Positions 6,587 to 16,467 are shown, counted from the first letter of the stretch. The stretch: 44,469 bases of DNA from a virus (IMGVR_UViG_3300037847_005852:7326-51794), one strand, 5' to 3'. Numbers and translations: made by a program. The notes: a model not told the origin generated them from the letters alone.

Positions 6587-8796
6587 TGTACGAACAGAAT
6601 CTAGTAAAAGTTGTAGAGCCAATAAAACTTACAACTATAAACCGTTTAAACAGGTCTAAATCCTGGAAGTATGGTTACAATAAAGAGCATGATGTTGTTG
6701 TAATAAGCAAAACAGGTCAGATAGGTCAGATCATTGAAATACAAAATTTGTGTATAGCATTGCCGCCTGAACCTAAAACCTTAAAAAAGGGACCTAACAA
6801 ATGGGTTGTTTCGGAATACCCTAAGGAGCTAAAAAATATCAAAAGTATATTTGACTGGCAAACATATCCAGAAGCGTTTAAAAGCAACTGGGAAGCTTAT
6901 ATTGACGAAGAATTTAATAGACGCGATGGTGGATATTGGTTTTACAACAAAAATGTACCAACTTATATTACTGGTACTCATTACATGTACTTGCAGTGGT
7001 CAAAGATTGATGTTGGACACCCTGACTATAGAGAAGCAAATAGACTCTTCTTTATATTTTGGGAAGCCTGCAAAGCTGATATTAGAAGTTACGGAATGTG
7101 CTATCTTAAGAACAGACGGAGTGGATTCTCGTTTATGGCATCAGGTGAAACCGTCAATATGGCAACAATATCAAGTGACGCCAGATTTGGTATCTTATCA
7201 AAAAGCGGTGCAGATGCCAAAAAAATGTTTACCGACAAGGTTGTCCCAATCTCAGTTAACTATCCGTTTTTCTTCAAACCTATCCAGGACGGTATGGATC
7301 GGCCAAAAACCGAACTTGCTTATAGAGTTCCGGCTTCTAAGCTCACTAGGAAATCCATACAATCGCAGGAAAAACAAATAGAGCTTGAAGGACTTGATAC
7401 AACAATTGACTGGAAAAACACTGGCGACAACTCTTACGATGGGGAAAAGCTTAAACTACTTGTCCACGATGAAAGTGGTAAATGGGAAAGACCAGATAAT
7501 ATCCTCAATAACTGGCGAGTTACAAAAACAACGTTAAGACTAGGGGCACGTATTATAGGTAAGTGCATGATGGGTTCAACATCGAACGCTTTAGACAAAG
7601 GTGGTGATAATTTTAAAAAGTTATATAACGATTCAAACGTAACAAAAAGAAACTCTAATGGACAAACTAAATCCGGACTGTATTCATTATTTATCCCGAT
7701 GGAATGGAACTACGAAGGATTTATTGATGAGTACGGGCAGCCCGTATTTAATAATCCTGATAAAGAAGTTTTGGACCCGTTTGGCGATACTATTGAACAA
7801 GGAGTTATAGATTACTGGGAAAACGAAGTTGAAGGTCTTAAACAAGACCAAGACGCTTTAAATGAATATTACAGACAGTTTCCCCGTACAGAAGACCACG
7901 CGTTTAGAGATGAAACTAAAAATAGTATATTTAACTTAGCAAAAATCTACGAACAAATTGATTATAACCAAGATCTACGTAATAGTAATACTATAACACA
8001 AGGTAATTTTCAATGGGTTAACGGTGTAAAAGATACAAATGTTGTGTTTATACCAAGCCCACAAGGTAGATTTAAAGTATCTTGGATACCAGGTACGCAT
8101 TTGCAAAATAAGTGGGTAACTAAAAACGGTGTTAAATATCCAGCTAATGAGCACATAGGCGCTTTTGGTTGTGATAGCTACGATATTTCAGGAACGACTG
8201 ATGGCAAGGGCTCTAAAGGCGCATTACACGGACTTACTAAGTTCACAATGGAAGATGCACCACCTAGTTCATTCTTTTTAGAATACATAGCTAGGCCTCA
8301 AACAGCAGAGATATTTTTTGAAGACGTACTAATGGCGTGCGTGTTTTACGGAATGCCTATACTTGCTGAGAATAACAAACCTAGATTACTCTATCATTTT
8401 AAACGTAGAGGTTATAGGGGTTATTCGATGAACCGACCTGACAGATTATGGAATAAGCTTTCCGTAACTGAAAAAGAAATTGGCGGAATACCAAACTCTA
8501 GTATGGATATGAAGCAATCGCACGCAGCAGCAATAGAAATGTACATTAACGACCACGTTGGACAAATAGCAGAAGGTGAATACGGTACAATGTATTTTAA
8601 TGAAACTTTAAACGACTGGTCTAAATTTGATATAAATAATAGAACAAAATATGATGCTGCTATTAGTTCTGGCCTCGCTATTATGGCTTGCCACAAAGAT
8701 TTATACCGACCCGTTGGACAACAACAAAAAACAAAATTAAACTTAAAAATTGCTAGATACAATCAAGCAGGTTTTAATTCAACAATAATAAAATAA
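6586..8796 (+). CDS. terL: Terminase large subunit (packaging ATPase/nuclease)
   Basis: 736 residues, longer than most TerL but normal for crAss-like ones. It pumps DNA into the prohead and cuts the concatemer. The N-terminal ATPase has an unusual Walker A-like stretch LKNRRSGFSFMASGE (174-188), lacking the classic GK[ST], and a Walker B LLVHDESGKW with Asp295-Glu296. STSNALDKGG near 331 fits the coupling region. The C-terminal RNase-H-like nuclease begins at GAFGCDSYDISG with Asp530 and Asp533 as likely metal ligands; further acidic residues occur in the last 150 residues. It sits between the TerS-like gene and the portal. Family call is secure from arrangement and motifs; assignment of each catalytic residue is approximate. 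Confidence 0.9.
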   Translation: MYEQNLVKVVEPIKLTTINRLNRSKSWKYGYNKEHDVVVISKTGQIGQIIEIQNLCIALPPEPKTLKKGPNKWVVSEYPKELKNIKSIFDWQTYPEAFKSNWEAYIDEEFNRRDGGYWFYNKNVPTYITGTHYMYLQWSKIDVGHPDYREANRLFFIFWEACKADIRSYGMCYLKNRRSGFSFMASGETVNMATISSDARFGILSKSGADAKKMFTDKVVPISVNYPFFFKPIQDGMDRPKTELAYRVPASKLTRKSIQSQEKQIELEGLDTTIDWKNTGDNSYDGEKLKLLVHDESGKWERPDNILNNWRVTKTTLRLGARIIGKCMMGSTSNALDKGGDNFKKLYNDSNVTKRNSNGQTKSGLYSLFIPMEWNYEGFIDEYGQPVFNNPDKEVLDPFGDTIEQGVIDYWENEVEGLKQDQDALNEYYRQFPRTEDHAFRDETKNSIFNLAKIYEQIDYNQDLRNSNTITQGNFQWVNGVKDTNVVFIPSPQGRFKVSWIPGTHLQNKWVTKNGVKYPANEHIGAFGCDSYDISGTTDGKGSKGALHGLTKFTMEDAPPSSFFLEYIARPQTAEIFFEDVLMACVFYGMPILAENNKPRLLYHFKRRGYRGYSMNRPDRLWNKLSVTEKEIGGIPNSSMDMKQSHAAAIEMYINDHVGQIAEGEYGTMYFNETLNDWSKFDINNRTKYDAAISSGLAIMACHKDLYRPVGQQQKTKLNLKIARYNQAGFNSTIIK

Positions 8797-8800
8797 CAAT

Positions 8801-11224
8801 ATGGCTAACCAAATTGTAAATAGTTTTTTCCCAAGCCAAGTCGCATCAGACCAAGAAAAAATGTCATATGAGTACGGCTTAAAAGTAGGGCGCGCTATTC
8901 AGCAAGAATGGTTTTCAGGTAATGCTGGAAACATACGTCATAATACTAACCAAAAATCTTTTCACAATTTAAGACAATACGCTAGAGGAGAGCAGAGCAT
9001 TCAAAAGTACAAAGACGAATTATCTATCAATGGTGATTTGTCTTATCTTAATTTAGATTGGAAGCCTGTACCTATTCTTTCAAAGTTTGTTGATATTGTA
9101 GTAAACGGTATAGCTGATAGGTCTTTTGATATTAAAGCATATTCGCAAGATCCATTTGGTATTTCTAAACGTACGGAATACATGGAATCTATGATTCGCG
9201 ATATGCAAACGAAAGACTTAAATAATTTTGTTAAAGAAGAATTTAATATAAACTTATTTGAAAATGACCCAGAGCAACTTCCAGAAACTAAGGAAGAACT
9301 CGAGTTACACATGCAACTAAGTTATAAGCAATCAATAGAAATAGCTGAAGAGCAGGCTATTAATACATTATTGGAAGGCAATAATTATGACTTAATAAAA
9401 AAGCGTTTATATTATGATATTGCTACGCTTGGAATAGCTGCTGTAAAAAATAGATACAGTACAGCTGAGGGTGTTAAAGTGGAATATGTGGATCCAGCTA
9501 ACTTAGTTTATTCATATACGGAATCTCCTTACTTTGAAGACATATATTATGTAGGTGAAGTTAAATGGATTCCTATAAACGAATTAAAAAAGCAATTTCC
9601 TGAATTAACTAATGAAGATTTAGATGAAATAAAAAAGAAAAATTCTAAATCGTACGGTACTGCTTTTGATTCTACAACACAAAACCAAGATTTCAGAGAT
9701 TCTAATACAATACAGGTTTTATATTTTAATTATAAAACTTATATGAACGAGGTATATAAGATTAAAGAAACAGCTTCAGGCGCTTCTAAAGCTATATTAA
9801 GAGATGACCAATTCAATCCACCAGAAGATTCTGTTGATTTTAGCAAATTATCACGTTCATTAGAAGTTCTTTATGAAGGAGCTTTAATATTAGGTACAGA
9901 TAAATTATTAAAGTGGAACATAGCTACTAATATGATGCGCCCTAAAAGCGACATCACAAAAGTAAAAATGAATTACAGCATAGTAGCGCCAAGAATGTAT
10001 AAGGGTAAAATAGAATCTTTAGTTAGCAGATGTACAGGTTTTGCTGATATGATTCAGCTTACTCATTTAAAAATGCAGCAGGTTCTTGCAAGAATGATGC
10101 CTGATGGTGTTTATTTAGATGCTGACGGGCTTGCTGAAATAGATTTGGGTAACGGTACAAACTATAATCCGCAGGAGGCGTTAAACATGTTCTTCCAAAC
10201 AGGTTCTGTTATTGGTCGTTCATTTACTCAAGAGGGTGATATGAATCCAGGTAAAGTGCCTATTCAGCCTTTACAAACAGGTGCAGGCGGACAAAAATTA
10301 CAAACTCTTATACAAACTTACAACTATTACTTGCAAATGATTCGTGATGTTACGGGTCTTAATGAAGCACGTGACGGTTCTACACCTGACTCAAGAGCAT
10401 TAGTTGGTGTACAAAAGCTAGCAGCGGCAAATTCAAATACAGCTACAAGACATATACTTGATGCAGGTTTATTCTTAACCGCTGAAACTGCAGAGTGTTT
10501 ATCATTAAGAGTTTCGGATATTATAGAGTTTAGTCCTTCTAAAGAAACGTTTATACAAAAAATAGGTGGTTTTAATGCAGCAACATTAGCGGAGCTTAGT
10601 GATTTGCATATGTACGACTTTGGTATATTTTTACAATTATTACCAGACGAGGAAGAAAAAGGCATGCTTGAAAACAATATACAGACAGCTCTTTCTGCTG
10701 GCTTAATTGATTTGGAAGATGCTATAGATATTAGAGAAGTTAAGAATATAAAATTAGCTAATCAACTATTAAAGCTTCGACGTAAGAAAAAGCTAGAGCG
10801 CGATCAAATGATGCAGCAGCAAAATATTCAAGCGCAAGCTCAAGCGAACGCTCAGGCGCAGCAAGTGGCAGCGCAAGCAGAAGTGCAAAAAGACCAAGCG
10901 TTATTCCAAACAAAAGCACAGTTAGAGCAACTTAAAGCGCAAATGGAACAACAAAAAATGCAAGCCGAAGTTGCCGCTAAGAAAGAGCTTATGACTTTAG
11001 AATTTAATTACAACATGCAATTAAAAGGTGTTGAAGTTGAAGGACAAAAATCAAAAGATAAAGAAAAAGAAGACCGCAAAGACGCAAGAACCAAATTACA
11101 AGCTTCTCAACAGAGTGAATTAATAGAGCAAAGACAGAAGCAAACAGGTCCTAAAAACTTTGAATCTGCTGGTAATGACATCATTGGCGGTGGATTTGGT
11201 TTAGGAACCTTCGAACCCAAGTAA
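8801..11224 (+). CDS. Portal protein
   Basis: 807 residues, starting four bases after TerL. The portal forms the dodecameric ring through which DNA passes. It opens with ASDQEKMSYEYGLKVGRAIQ and WKPVPILSKFVDIVVNGIAD, a stretch typical of crAss-like portals, and has the helical core with VEYVDPANLVYSY at about 226-238. From about 650 it turns into a long Gln/Ala-rich coiled coil (QAQAQANAQAQQVAAQAEVQ) that would make the barrel extending into the capsid. It ends GGGFGLGTFEPK. Position between TerL and the scaffold/capsid genes agrees. It is larger than lambda- or T4-type portals, as expected for podovirus portals with a barrel. Confidence 0.88.
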   Translation: MANQIVNSFFPSQVASDQEKMSYEYGLKVGRAIQQEWFSGNAGNIRHNTNQKSFHNLRQYARGEQSIQKYKDELSINGDLSYLNLDWKPVPILSKFVDIVVNGIADRSFDIKAYSQDPFGISKRTEYMESMIRDMQTKDLNNFVKEEFNINLFENDPEQLPETKEELELHMQLSYKQSIEIAEEQAINTLLEGNNYDLIKKRLYYDIATLGIAAVKNRYSTAEGVKVEYVDPANLVYSYTESPYFEDIYYVGEVKWIPINELKKQFPELTNEDLDEIKKKNSKSYGTAFDSTTQNQDFRDSNTIQVLYFNYKTYMNEVYKIKETASGASKAILRDDQFNPPEDSVDFSKLSRSLEVLYEGALILGTDKLLKWNIATNMMRPKSDITKVKMNYSIVAPRMYKGKIESLVSRCTGFADMIQLTHLKMQQVLARMMPDGVYLDADGLAEIDLGNGTNYNPQEALNMFFQTGSVIGRSFTQEGDMNPGKVPIQPLQTGAGGQKLQTLIQTYNYYLQMIRDVTGLNEARDGSTPDSRALVGVQKLAAANSNTATRHILDAGLFLTAETAECLSLRVSDIIEFSPSKETFIQKIGGFNAATLAELSDLHMYDFGIFLQLLPDEEEKGMLENNIQTALSAGLIDLEDAIDIREVKNIKLANQLLKLRRKKKLERDQMMQQQNIQAQAQANAQAQQVAAQAEVQKDQALFQTKAQLEQLKAQMEQQKMQAEVAAKKELMTLEFNYNMQLKGVEVEGQKSKDKEKEDRKDARTKLQASQQSELIEQRQKQTGPKNFESAGNDIIGGGFGLGTFEPK

Positions 11225-11257
11225 TAATAACCATATATAATTATATAATATTTTATC

Positions 11258-12418
11258 ATGAGTGAAGAATTTAACCCAGCTACCAGCGTAGATGACGATG
11301 GTACAATTAAAGTAGACTTCAGTAAAAATGCCGTTCAAGAGCAAAGCACAGATGAGATTCCTGTACGCGACGAATCCGAAGTTAGCGGAGAAGTACAAGA
11401 AGAAAACATCGAAGAAACAGTTGAGCAACCTGCCGCAGAAAGCACCGTTGAAACTGAAGAACCCGTTCAAGAACCTGTAGAAGAAACTGTATTACAGGAA
11501 ATTACAGACGAAGAAATTGAAGAAGTAGCGGACGAACTTCAAGAAGAAGTTGAAGAAGCGATAGAAGAAGCGCAACAATCTGGAGTAGAGTTACCTGAAA
11601 ATATTCAAAAAGTTGTAGACTTTATGAATGATACAGGCGGAACATTAGAAGATTATGTTCGTCTTAATACAGATTATAGTCAGTTAAATGAGGATCAATT
11701 ACTTAGAGAGTATTATCAAACTGCAAATCCACATTTAGATATAGAAGACATTAACTTTTTAATGGAAGATAAATTTAGCTTTGATGAAGAGCTAGATGAC
11801 GAACGAGAAGTTCGCCGCAAAAAAGTTGAGCGTAAACAAGAGCTTGCAAAAGCTAAAAACCATTTAGACGGTTTAAAGTCTAAATATTACGATGAGATCA
11901 AGATGGGTTCAAGATTGAGTCCTGATCAACAAAAGGCAGTTGATTTTTTCAACCGCTATAATAAAGAAAGTGAGGAAGCTGCTAAAAATGCAGAAAGACA
12001 AACCGCACGTTTTAAACAAGAAAGCGCTAAAGTTTTCAATGACAAATTCGAAGGTTTCGATTTTAATGTTGGTGAAAAGAAATACCGCTTTAAAGTGAAA
12101 AATGCCGGTGAGGTTAAGGATACTCAAGGCGACATTAACAATTTTATCAAGAAGTTCTTGAACGAAAAAGGGGAAATGTCAGATGCTAAAGGTTATCATA
12201 AATCTCTGTTTACAGCAATGAATGCAGATCAAGTTGCACAACATTTTTACGAGCAAGGTCGCTCCGATGCTCTTAAAGATAGTATGAATTCAGCCAAAAA
12301 TGTAAATATGGATCCGAGAGGGGTTCATGAAAAAGTTACTACAGCAAATGGTTGGACTATGCGTGCAGTTGATAGCGGTCAAAGCAGTTCTAAACTTAAA
12401 GTTAGATTTAAAAAATAA
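11258..12418 (+). CDS. Acidic scaffold-like protein upstream of capsid gene
   Basis: 386 residues. The first about 115 are extremely Glu-rich (for example EETVLQEITDEEIEEVADEL), then there is a helical, Lys/Glu-mixed centre (VRRKKVERKQELAKAKNHLD) and a basic end SSKLKVRFKK. An acidic N terminus, helical centre and short basic C terminus between portal and capsid genes is the layout of a phage scaffolding protein, whose basic tail docks to the capsid shell. The leader upstream has TATAAT-like repeats at 11236 and 11244. No family name is certain; the scaffold role is inferred from position and composition. Confidence 0.65.
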   Translation: MSEEFNPATSVDDDGTIKVDFSKNAVQEQSTDEIPVRDESEVSGEVQEENIEETVEQPAAESTVETEEPVQEPVEETVLQEITDEEIEEVADELQEEVEEAIEEAQQSGVELPENIQKVVDFMNDTGGTLEDYVRLNTDYSQLNEDQLLREYYQTANPHLDIEDINFLMEDKFSFDEELDDEREVRRKKVERKQELAKAKNHLDGLKSKYYDEIKMGSRLSPDQQKAVDFFNRYNKESEEAAKNAERQTARFKQESAKVFNDKFEGFDFNVGEKKYRFKVKNAGEVKDTQGDINNFIKKFLNEKGEMSDAKGYHKSLFTAMNADQVAQHFYEQGRSDALKDSMNSAKNVNMDPRGVHEKVTTANGWTMRAVDSGQSSSKLKVRFKK

Positions 12419-12440
12419 TAATTAATTAAAAACTATTAAA

Positions 12441-13859
12441 ATGGCTTTTGATACTACGCCAACTAGCTTGGCAAACTTATCACATTTGACTCCACGTCCA
12501 GTTAAAGGACTTTTTGGAGACAATTATTTATCTATTGCAGACATGACGTTTGCACAACAATTTCTTCCTGAGGTCTACGAAAAAGAAGTAGAGCGATACG
12601 GAAAGCGTACTGTAGGCGGTTTCTTGCGTATGGTTGGTGCTGAAATGCCTATGGCTTCTGACCGTGTTGTATGGTCTGAGCAGGGTCGTTTGCACATTGC
12701 ATATGATAGCCTTAACAGTAACAACGCTGATGGTAGCACACCTTCTCAAATTACTAGCTTACCTACTGGTCACTTACTAGGTGCAGGTATGACTATCGTG
12801 GTTTCTGACGGTACCAACACAGCTAAAGCGCGTGTTACTTCGGTTACTGCAAATGCTGCTACTATTGCAGTATACGGCGAGACTAATGCTATTTTACCAT
12901 CAGGTCTTGATAATACAAGCGATGACAGCATAAGCATTTTCGTTTTTGGTTCTGAGTACAAAAAAGGTGAGGGCGATGTCGGTAATTCTTTCGATGCTTC
13001 ATTCACAACATTTGACAACAAGCCTATTATTCTTCGCGATAAGTATAATGTAAGCGGTTCTGATGTTGCTCAAATTGGTTGGGTAGAAGTTACTACTGAA
13101 GCTGGAACTGGCGGCTACTTATGGTACTTAAAGTCTGAGCACGAAGCACGTCTACGTTTTGAAGACTACCTAGAAATGTCTATGGTTGAAGCTGAAAAAG
13201 CTGGTGCTGCAGGTTCTGACATGGGAGCTGGTATCGAAGGTACTGAAGGTATGTTTGAAGCTATTGGTACTCGTGGTCTTGTTTATTCTGGAGCTGTATT
13301 TGATGGAGCTGGATCTGGTGAAGGTCTTGAAGAGTTCGATACTATCTTAAAAGAGCTTGATAAGCAAGGTGCTATTGAAGAAAACATGATGTTCTTAAAT
13401 CGCACTACTGCTTTAGAGATTGACAACATGCTTGCTGCTCAAAACTCTTACGGTGCTGGTGGTACTTCTTTCGGTGTATTTGAAAACAGTGAAGAAATGG
13501 CGTTAAACTTAGGTTTCTCTGGTTTCCGTCGTGGTTCTTACGATTTCTACAAAACTGATTGGAAATACTTGAACGACTCTGCAACACGTGGTGGTCTTCA
13601 AGCAGATATTGAAGGTGTTATTGTACCAGCTGGTACTTCTACTGTTTACGACGAGCAATTAGGTCAAAACATTTCACGTCCTTTCTTACACGTACGTTAC
13701 CGTGCTAATGAAGCTGAGGATCGTAGAATGAAGTCTTGGGTTACTGGCTCAGTTGGTGGAAACTACACAAGTGCTATTGATGAAATGAATGTTCATTTCT
13801 TATCTGAGCGTGCACTTTGTGTTCAAGCTGCTAACAACTTCGTATTGTTGAAAAAATAA
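12441..13859 (+). CDS. Major capsid protein (HK97-fold expected)
   Basis: 472 residues, right size and place. It begins MAFDTTPTSLANLSHLTPRP, then DMTFAQQFLPEVYEKEVERY and KRTVGGFLRMVGAEMPMASD, a start I associate with capsid proteins of crAss-like phages. A beta-rich insert (about 85-165) with Thr/Ala-rich sequence probably forms a surface domain. The C-terminal half has FLNRTTALEIDNMLAAQNSY and ends AANNFVLLKK. Codon choice is visibly more C-ended than in neighbours (many TTC, AAC, TAC), as expected for the most strongly expressed gene. A good terminator follows at 13874. Identity rests on position, length and sequence style. Confidence 0.88.
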   Translation: MAFDTTPTSLANLSHLTPRPVKGLFGDNYLSIADMTFAQQFLPEVYEKEVERYGKRTVGGFLRMVGAEMPMASDRVVWSEQGRLHIAYDSLNSNNADGSTPSQITSLPTGHLLGAGMTIVVSDGTNTAKARVTSVTANAATIAVYGETNAILPSGLDNTSDDSISIFVFGSEYKKGEGDVGNSFDASFTTFDNKPIILRDKYNVSGSDVAQIGWVEVTTEAGTGGYLWYLKSEHEARLRFEDYLEMSMVEAEKAGAAGSDMGAGIEGTEGMFEAIGTRGLVYSGAVFDGAGSGEGLEEFDTILKELDKQGAIEENMMFLNRTTALEIDNMLAAQNSYGAGGTSFGVFENSEEMALNLGFSGFRRGSYDFYKTDWKYLNDSATRGGLQADIEGVIVPAGTSTVYDEQLGQNISRPFLHVRYRANEAEDRRMKSWVTGSVGGNYTSAIDEMNVHFLSERALCVQAANNFVLLKK

Positions 13860-13873
13860 TACACACATAATAT

Positions 13874-13910
13874 TATCCCCTGGCTACGGCTGGGGGATAT
13901 ATTTTCTTTT
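13874..13910 (+). terminator. Intrinsic terminator after capsid gene
   Basis: A hairpin with TATCCCC at 13874-13880 pairing with GGGGATA at 13893-13899, with possible further pairing in the 12-base interior, followed by the T-rich tract ATTTTCTTTT. It lies 14 bases after the capsid stop and 18 bases before the next leader. It would raise capsid mRNA relative to downstream genes. Confidence 0.75.
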
Positions 13911-13928
13911 ATTTAATTATATTATATC

Positions 13929-14783
13929 ATGGCACAAGCTAAAAAAGCGCCGGCTAAAAAGGCACCGGCTAAAAAACAAACGCCTGTAGAAGCTCCAACA
14001 GTTTCATTTGACAACTCTGACAAACCATTAAAGGATCCTGTACAACCCAAATGGGAATATAAGGATAGACTGTATGAACTTACAGATAGGAAAAAGCCTT
14101 TGGTATTTAAAATACCATCGATGCATTCTCGTAAAAGCCCTTTGATGTGGTTTGATGAAGAAAAAGGTTATCAAAGAGAACTTAAATATGCTACTAATCA
14201 GCGTTCTTGTTTTGTAGATGAACAAAAAGGACCTGCAACTTTAGGGCGTATTGTATTTAGAGAGGGTTCACTAAGTGTTCCTAAAGAAGAGGTTGCATTG
14301 CAACAACTGCTTTCTTTATATCACCCTTACACGCACAAAGGTATTATAAAAGAATATAAACCAGATGTGATAGCTACATCACAGGTTGATTATATAGAGA
14401 TGGAATTAGACGCTATGAATTTAGCTACCTCTCTAGATTTAGATGAAGCAGAAGCTATTATGCGTGTTCAAATAGGCTCAGGAGTATCTAGAATGAGTTC
14501 TAAGGAACTTAAAAGAGATTTACTTGTATTTGCACGTAATGAACCTAGATTGTTCTTAGATCTCGCTAATGATGAGAATGTGCATTTGAGGAACATCGGT
14601 ATTAAAGCTACAGAAATGGGTATTTTAAAACTGTCAGCTGATCAACGAACGTTCTTTTATGGGGATACAAATCGAAAACTAATGACTGTTCCGTTTGACG
14701 AGCACCCTTATTCAGCGCTTGCAGCCTATTTCAAAACAGATGAAGGTATGGAAGTTTTGAATGCTATTGAAAAACGACTTTAG
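13929..14783 (+). CDS. Virion-associated protein with Lys-Ala-Pro N-terminus, 284 aa
   Basis: Begins MAQAKKAPAKKAPAKKQTPV, a histone-H1-like basic Ala/Pro/Lys repeat, then a globular alpha/beta part with LVFKIPSMHSRKSPLMWFDE, EEVALQQLLSLYHPYTHKG and a C-terminal DEHPYSALAAYFKTDEGMEV. It contains another S-P-L motif (RKSPLMWFD). The gene sits alone between two intrinsic terminators, after the capsid gene and before the ring proteins, so it is probably a head-completion or internal DNA-binding protein made in its own dose. In crAss-like phages IHF-type DNA-binding proteins occur in this area, but no IHF pattern is visible here. Family not recognised. Confidence 0.65.
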   Translation: MAQAKKAPAKKAPAKKQTPVEAPTVSFDNSDKPLKDPVQPKWEYKDRLYELTDRKKPLVFKIPSMHSRKSPLMWFDEEKGYQRELKYATNQRSCFVDEQKGPATLGRIVFREGSLSVPKEEVALQQLLSLYHPYTHKGIIKEYKPDVIATSQVDYIEMELDAMNLATSLDLDEAEAIMRVQIGSGVSRMSSKELKRDLLVFARNEPRLFLDLANDENVHLRNIGIKATEMGILKLSADQRTFFYGDTNRKLMTVPFDEHPYSALAAYFKTDEGMEVLNAIEKRL

Positions 14784-14793
14784 GTCTTAATAG

Positions 14794-14823
14794 TGGGGGT
14801 CGTGAAAACGGCTCCCATTTTTT
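14794..14823 (+). terminator. Intrinsic terminator with GAAA tetraloop
   Basis: A fully paired 10-bp stem (14794-14803 with 14808-14817; includes two G-T wobbles) closed by a GAAA tetraloop, then six T (14818-14823). A textbook intrinsic terminator 10 bases after the 284-residue gene and 16 bases before the first ring-protein gene. Confidence 0.9.
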
Positions 14824-14838
14824 AATAATTATACAACT

Positions 14839-15594
14839 ATGAGCGTAAGCGTAGATACAGTGTATCAAAGAGTGTTAGCTATTGTTAACAAAGAACAGCG
14901 AGGGTATATAACACCTCAGGAATTTAACATATTTGCTAATCAAGCTCAATTAGACATATTTGAGCAATACTTCTATGATATTAATCAGTTTAGCAGAATA
15001 CCTGGCAATAATACAGAGTATGCAGACATACTTAACCTGTTAAGAGAAAAAATAGCTGTTTTTGAAAAAAGAGCAGAGCTAACATACGATACTAATAATG
15101 CGGTATGGTTAAGACCAAATGATATGTCTAGATTAGGTACATTAATGTACGATCCTGCAGTTGGTTTGCCAAACGAATGCGACCTTGTATCAAAAAACGA
15201 GCTAATGTATTTATTGAATAACCCATATACAAGACCAACAAAAAATAGACCTGTTTATGTAGAGTACGAAAATGGCTACGAAATATATTTTGGTCAGCAA
15301 GAAGTTTTTACAAATAGCACGGTTACAGATGGCGATCCCGACGATGGAGCTGTTTCTAAAATAAAATGTGATTATATTAAAAAGCCTGCATTAGTTAATT
15401 GGGCATATCAAGATATATTAGGTGCAGCACAATATAATTCAGCGGCGTCTGTAGATTTTGAGTTACATAGTACAGAAGAGGTTGAATTGGTATTTAAAAT
15501 TTTAGAAATCGCTGGTATCGCAATAAAAGACCCAAGTTTGTATCAAATATCTGATCAAACAGACAAAGAAAAAGTACAACAAGAAAAATCATAA
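14839..15594 (+). CDS. Head-tail ring/adaptor protein 1 (crAss-like tail tubular)
   Basis: 251 residues opening MSVSVDTVYQRVLAIVNKEQ, then GYITPQEFNIFANQAQLDIF. This 'VxxVYxxVLxIxNKeQRGYxTPxEFNxFaNqAQldiFe' helix pair is characteristic of the adaptor/ring proteins that sit under the portal in crAss-like phages and was formerly called tail tubular protein. A beta part with PVYVEYENGYEIYFGQQEV and CDYIKKPALVNWAY follows, and a helix (VELVFKILEIAGIAIKDPSL) closes the fold. It is the first gene after a strong terminator, so it likely has its own promoter in the short A/T-rich leader. High confidence for a neck protein; the exact ring is not assigned. Confidence 0.78.
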   Translation: MSVSVDTVYQRVLAIVNKEQRGYITPQEFNIFANQAQLDIFEQYFYDINQFSRIPGNNTEYADILNLLREKIAVFEKRAELTYDTNNAVWLRPNDMSRLGTLMYDPAVGLPNECDLVSKNELMYLLNNPYTRPTKNRPVYVEYENGYEIYFGQQEVFTNSTVTDGDPDDGAVSKIKCDYIKKPALVNWAYQDILGAAQYNSAASVDFELHSTEEVELVFKILEIAGIAIKDPSLYQISDQTDKEKVQQEKS

Positions 15595-15597
15595 TAG

Positions 15598-16467
15598 ATG
15601 GGATTAGCAACAGACGCGCAGAGTTATTACGAAAACTCTAACCAAGGAACTTATCAGTTTACCGTAATTCAAGATATTATAAATTCATTTATGGTTTCTT
15701 ATGTTGGTGAAGACAAACTTATTTCAAAAATAAAAAGATCAGATGTTGTATTTCATGCAATGCGAGGTATTCAAGAATTTACTTTTGATACATTTCCATC
15801 AACAAAAGCTATTGAAGAACAGTTAGGCCCAACATTATCAGTTACTTTGCCTCATGACTATGTGAGTTATGTTAAAATTTCTTGTATAGACGATGATGGA
15901 ATAGAAAGACCCATATACCCTACTCACGACACTACATTTCCAATAGATTACTTAAGAGACTCTGACGGGGAGTATATTTATGATAAAGAAGGCTCTCAAA
16001 TATATACAGAAGGCAGTGAAACTATAGATAGATTTACAGCTGCAAATACAGAAGATAACTTTACAACTACAGAATCTGAGTTTTTTAACTTATATAGATA
16101 CGGAAATCGTTTTGGTGGTTCACCTCAACAAATGCAAACTAACGGTGTGTTTATCATTGATCAAACAGCGGGAGTTATAAGATTCAGTTCTAACCTTGCT
16201 GATAAGCTAGTTGTTTTACGATATATAAGCGACGGAATAGGACACGAAGAGGACATGAAAGTTCATAAGTTTGCTGAAGACGCTATATATAAATATATTG
16301 CTTATGCAATATTATCTAGAAGAGCTAATGTGCCGGAATATCAGGTCGCTAGGTTTAAAAAAGAAATGATAGCGGCTAAGCGTAATGCTAAATTGCGCAT
16401 GTCAAATTTGAAATTAACTGAAATGGCTCAGGTATTACGCAACCAATCTAAGTGGATAAAACACTAA
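15598..16467 (+). CDS. Head-tail ring/adaptor protein 2
   Basis: 289 residues with IINSFMVSYVGEDKLISKIK, DVVFHAMRGIQEFTFDTFPS and TLPHDYVSYVKISCIDDDGI, a fold pattern shared by the second ring (tail-tubular-like) protein of crAss-like and marine podoviruses, where a helical bundle holds a beta-sandwich. The C terminus (FKKEMIAAKRNAKLRMSNLK) is a long basic helix, typical of adaptor proteins that contact DNA or the portal clip. It begins three bases after ring protein 1 and ends three bases before the muzzle-like gene, so the three are one unit. Confidence 0.75.
   Translation: MGLATDAQSYYENSNQGTYQFTVIQDIINSFMVSYVGEDKLISKIKRSDVVFHAMRGIQEFTFDTFPSTKAIEEQLGPTLSVTLPHDYVSYVKISCIDDDGIERPIYPTHDTTFPIDYLRDSDGEYIYDKEGSQIYTEGSETIDRFTAANTEDNFTTTESEFFNLYRYGNRFGGSPQQMQTNGVFIIDQTAGVIRFSSNLADKLVVLRYISDGIGHEEDMKVHKFAEDAIYKYIAYAILSRRANVPEYQVARFKKEMIAAKRNAKLRMSNLKLTEMAQVLRNQSKWIKH

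Noticed and set aside
6851-7381. A 176-residue frame inside the terminase gene
   Set aside because: It lies wholly within terL in another frame, has no start context and its composition is that of a shadow of the real gene.
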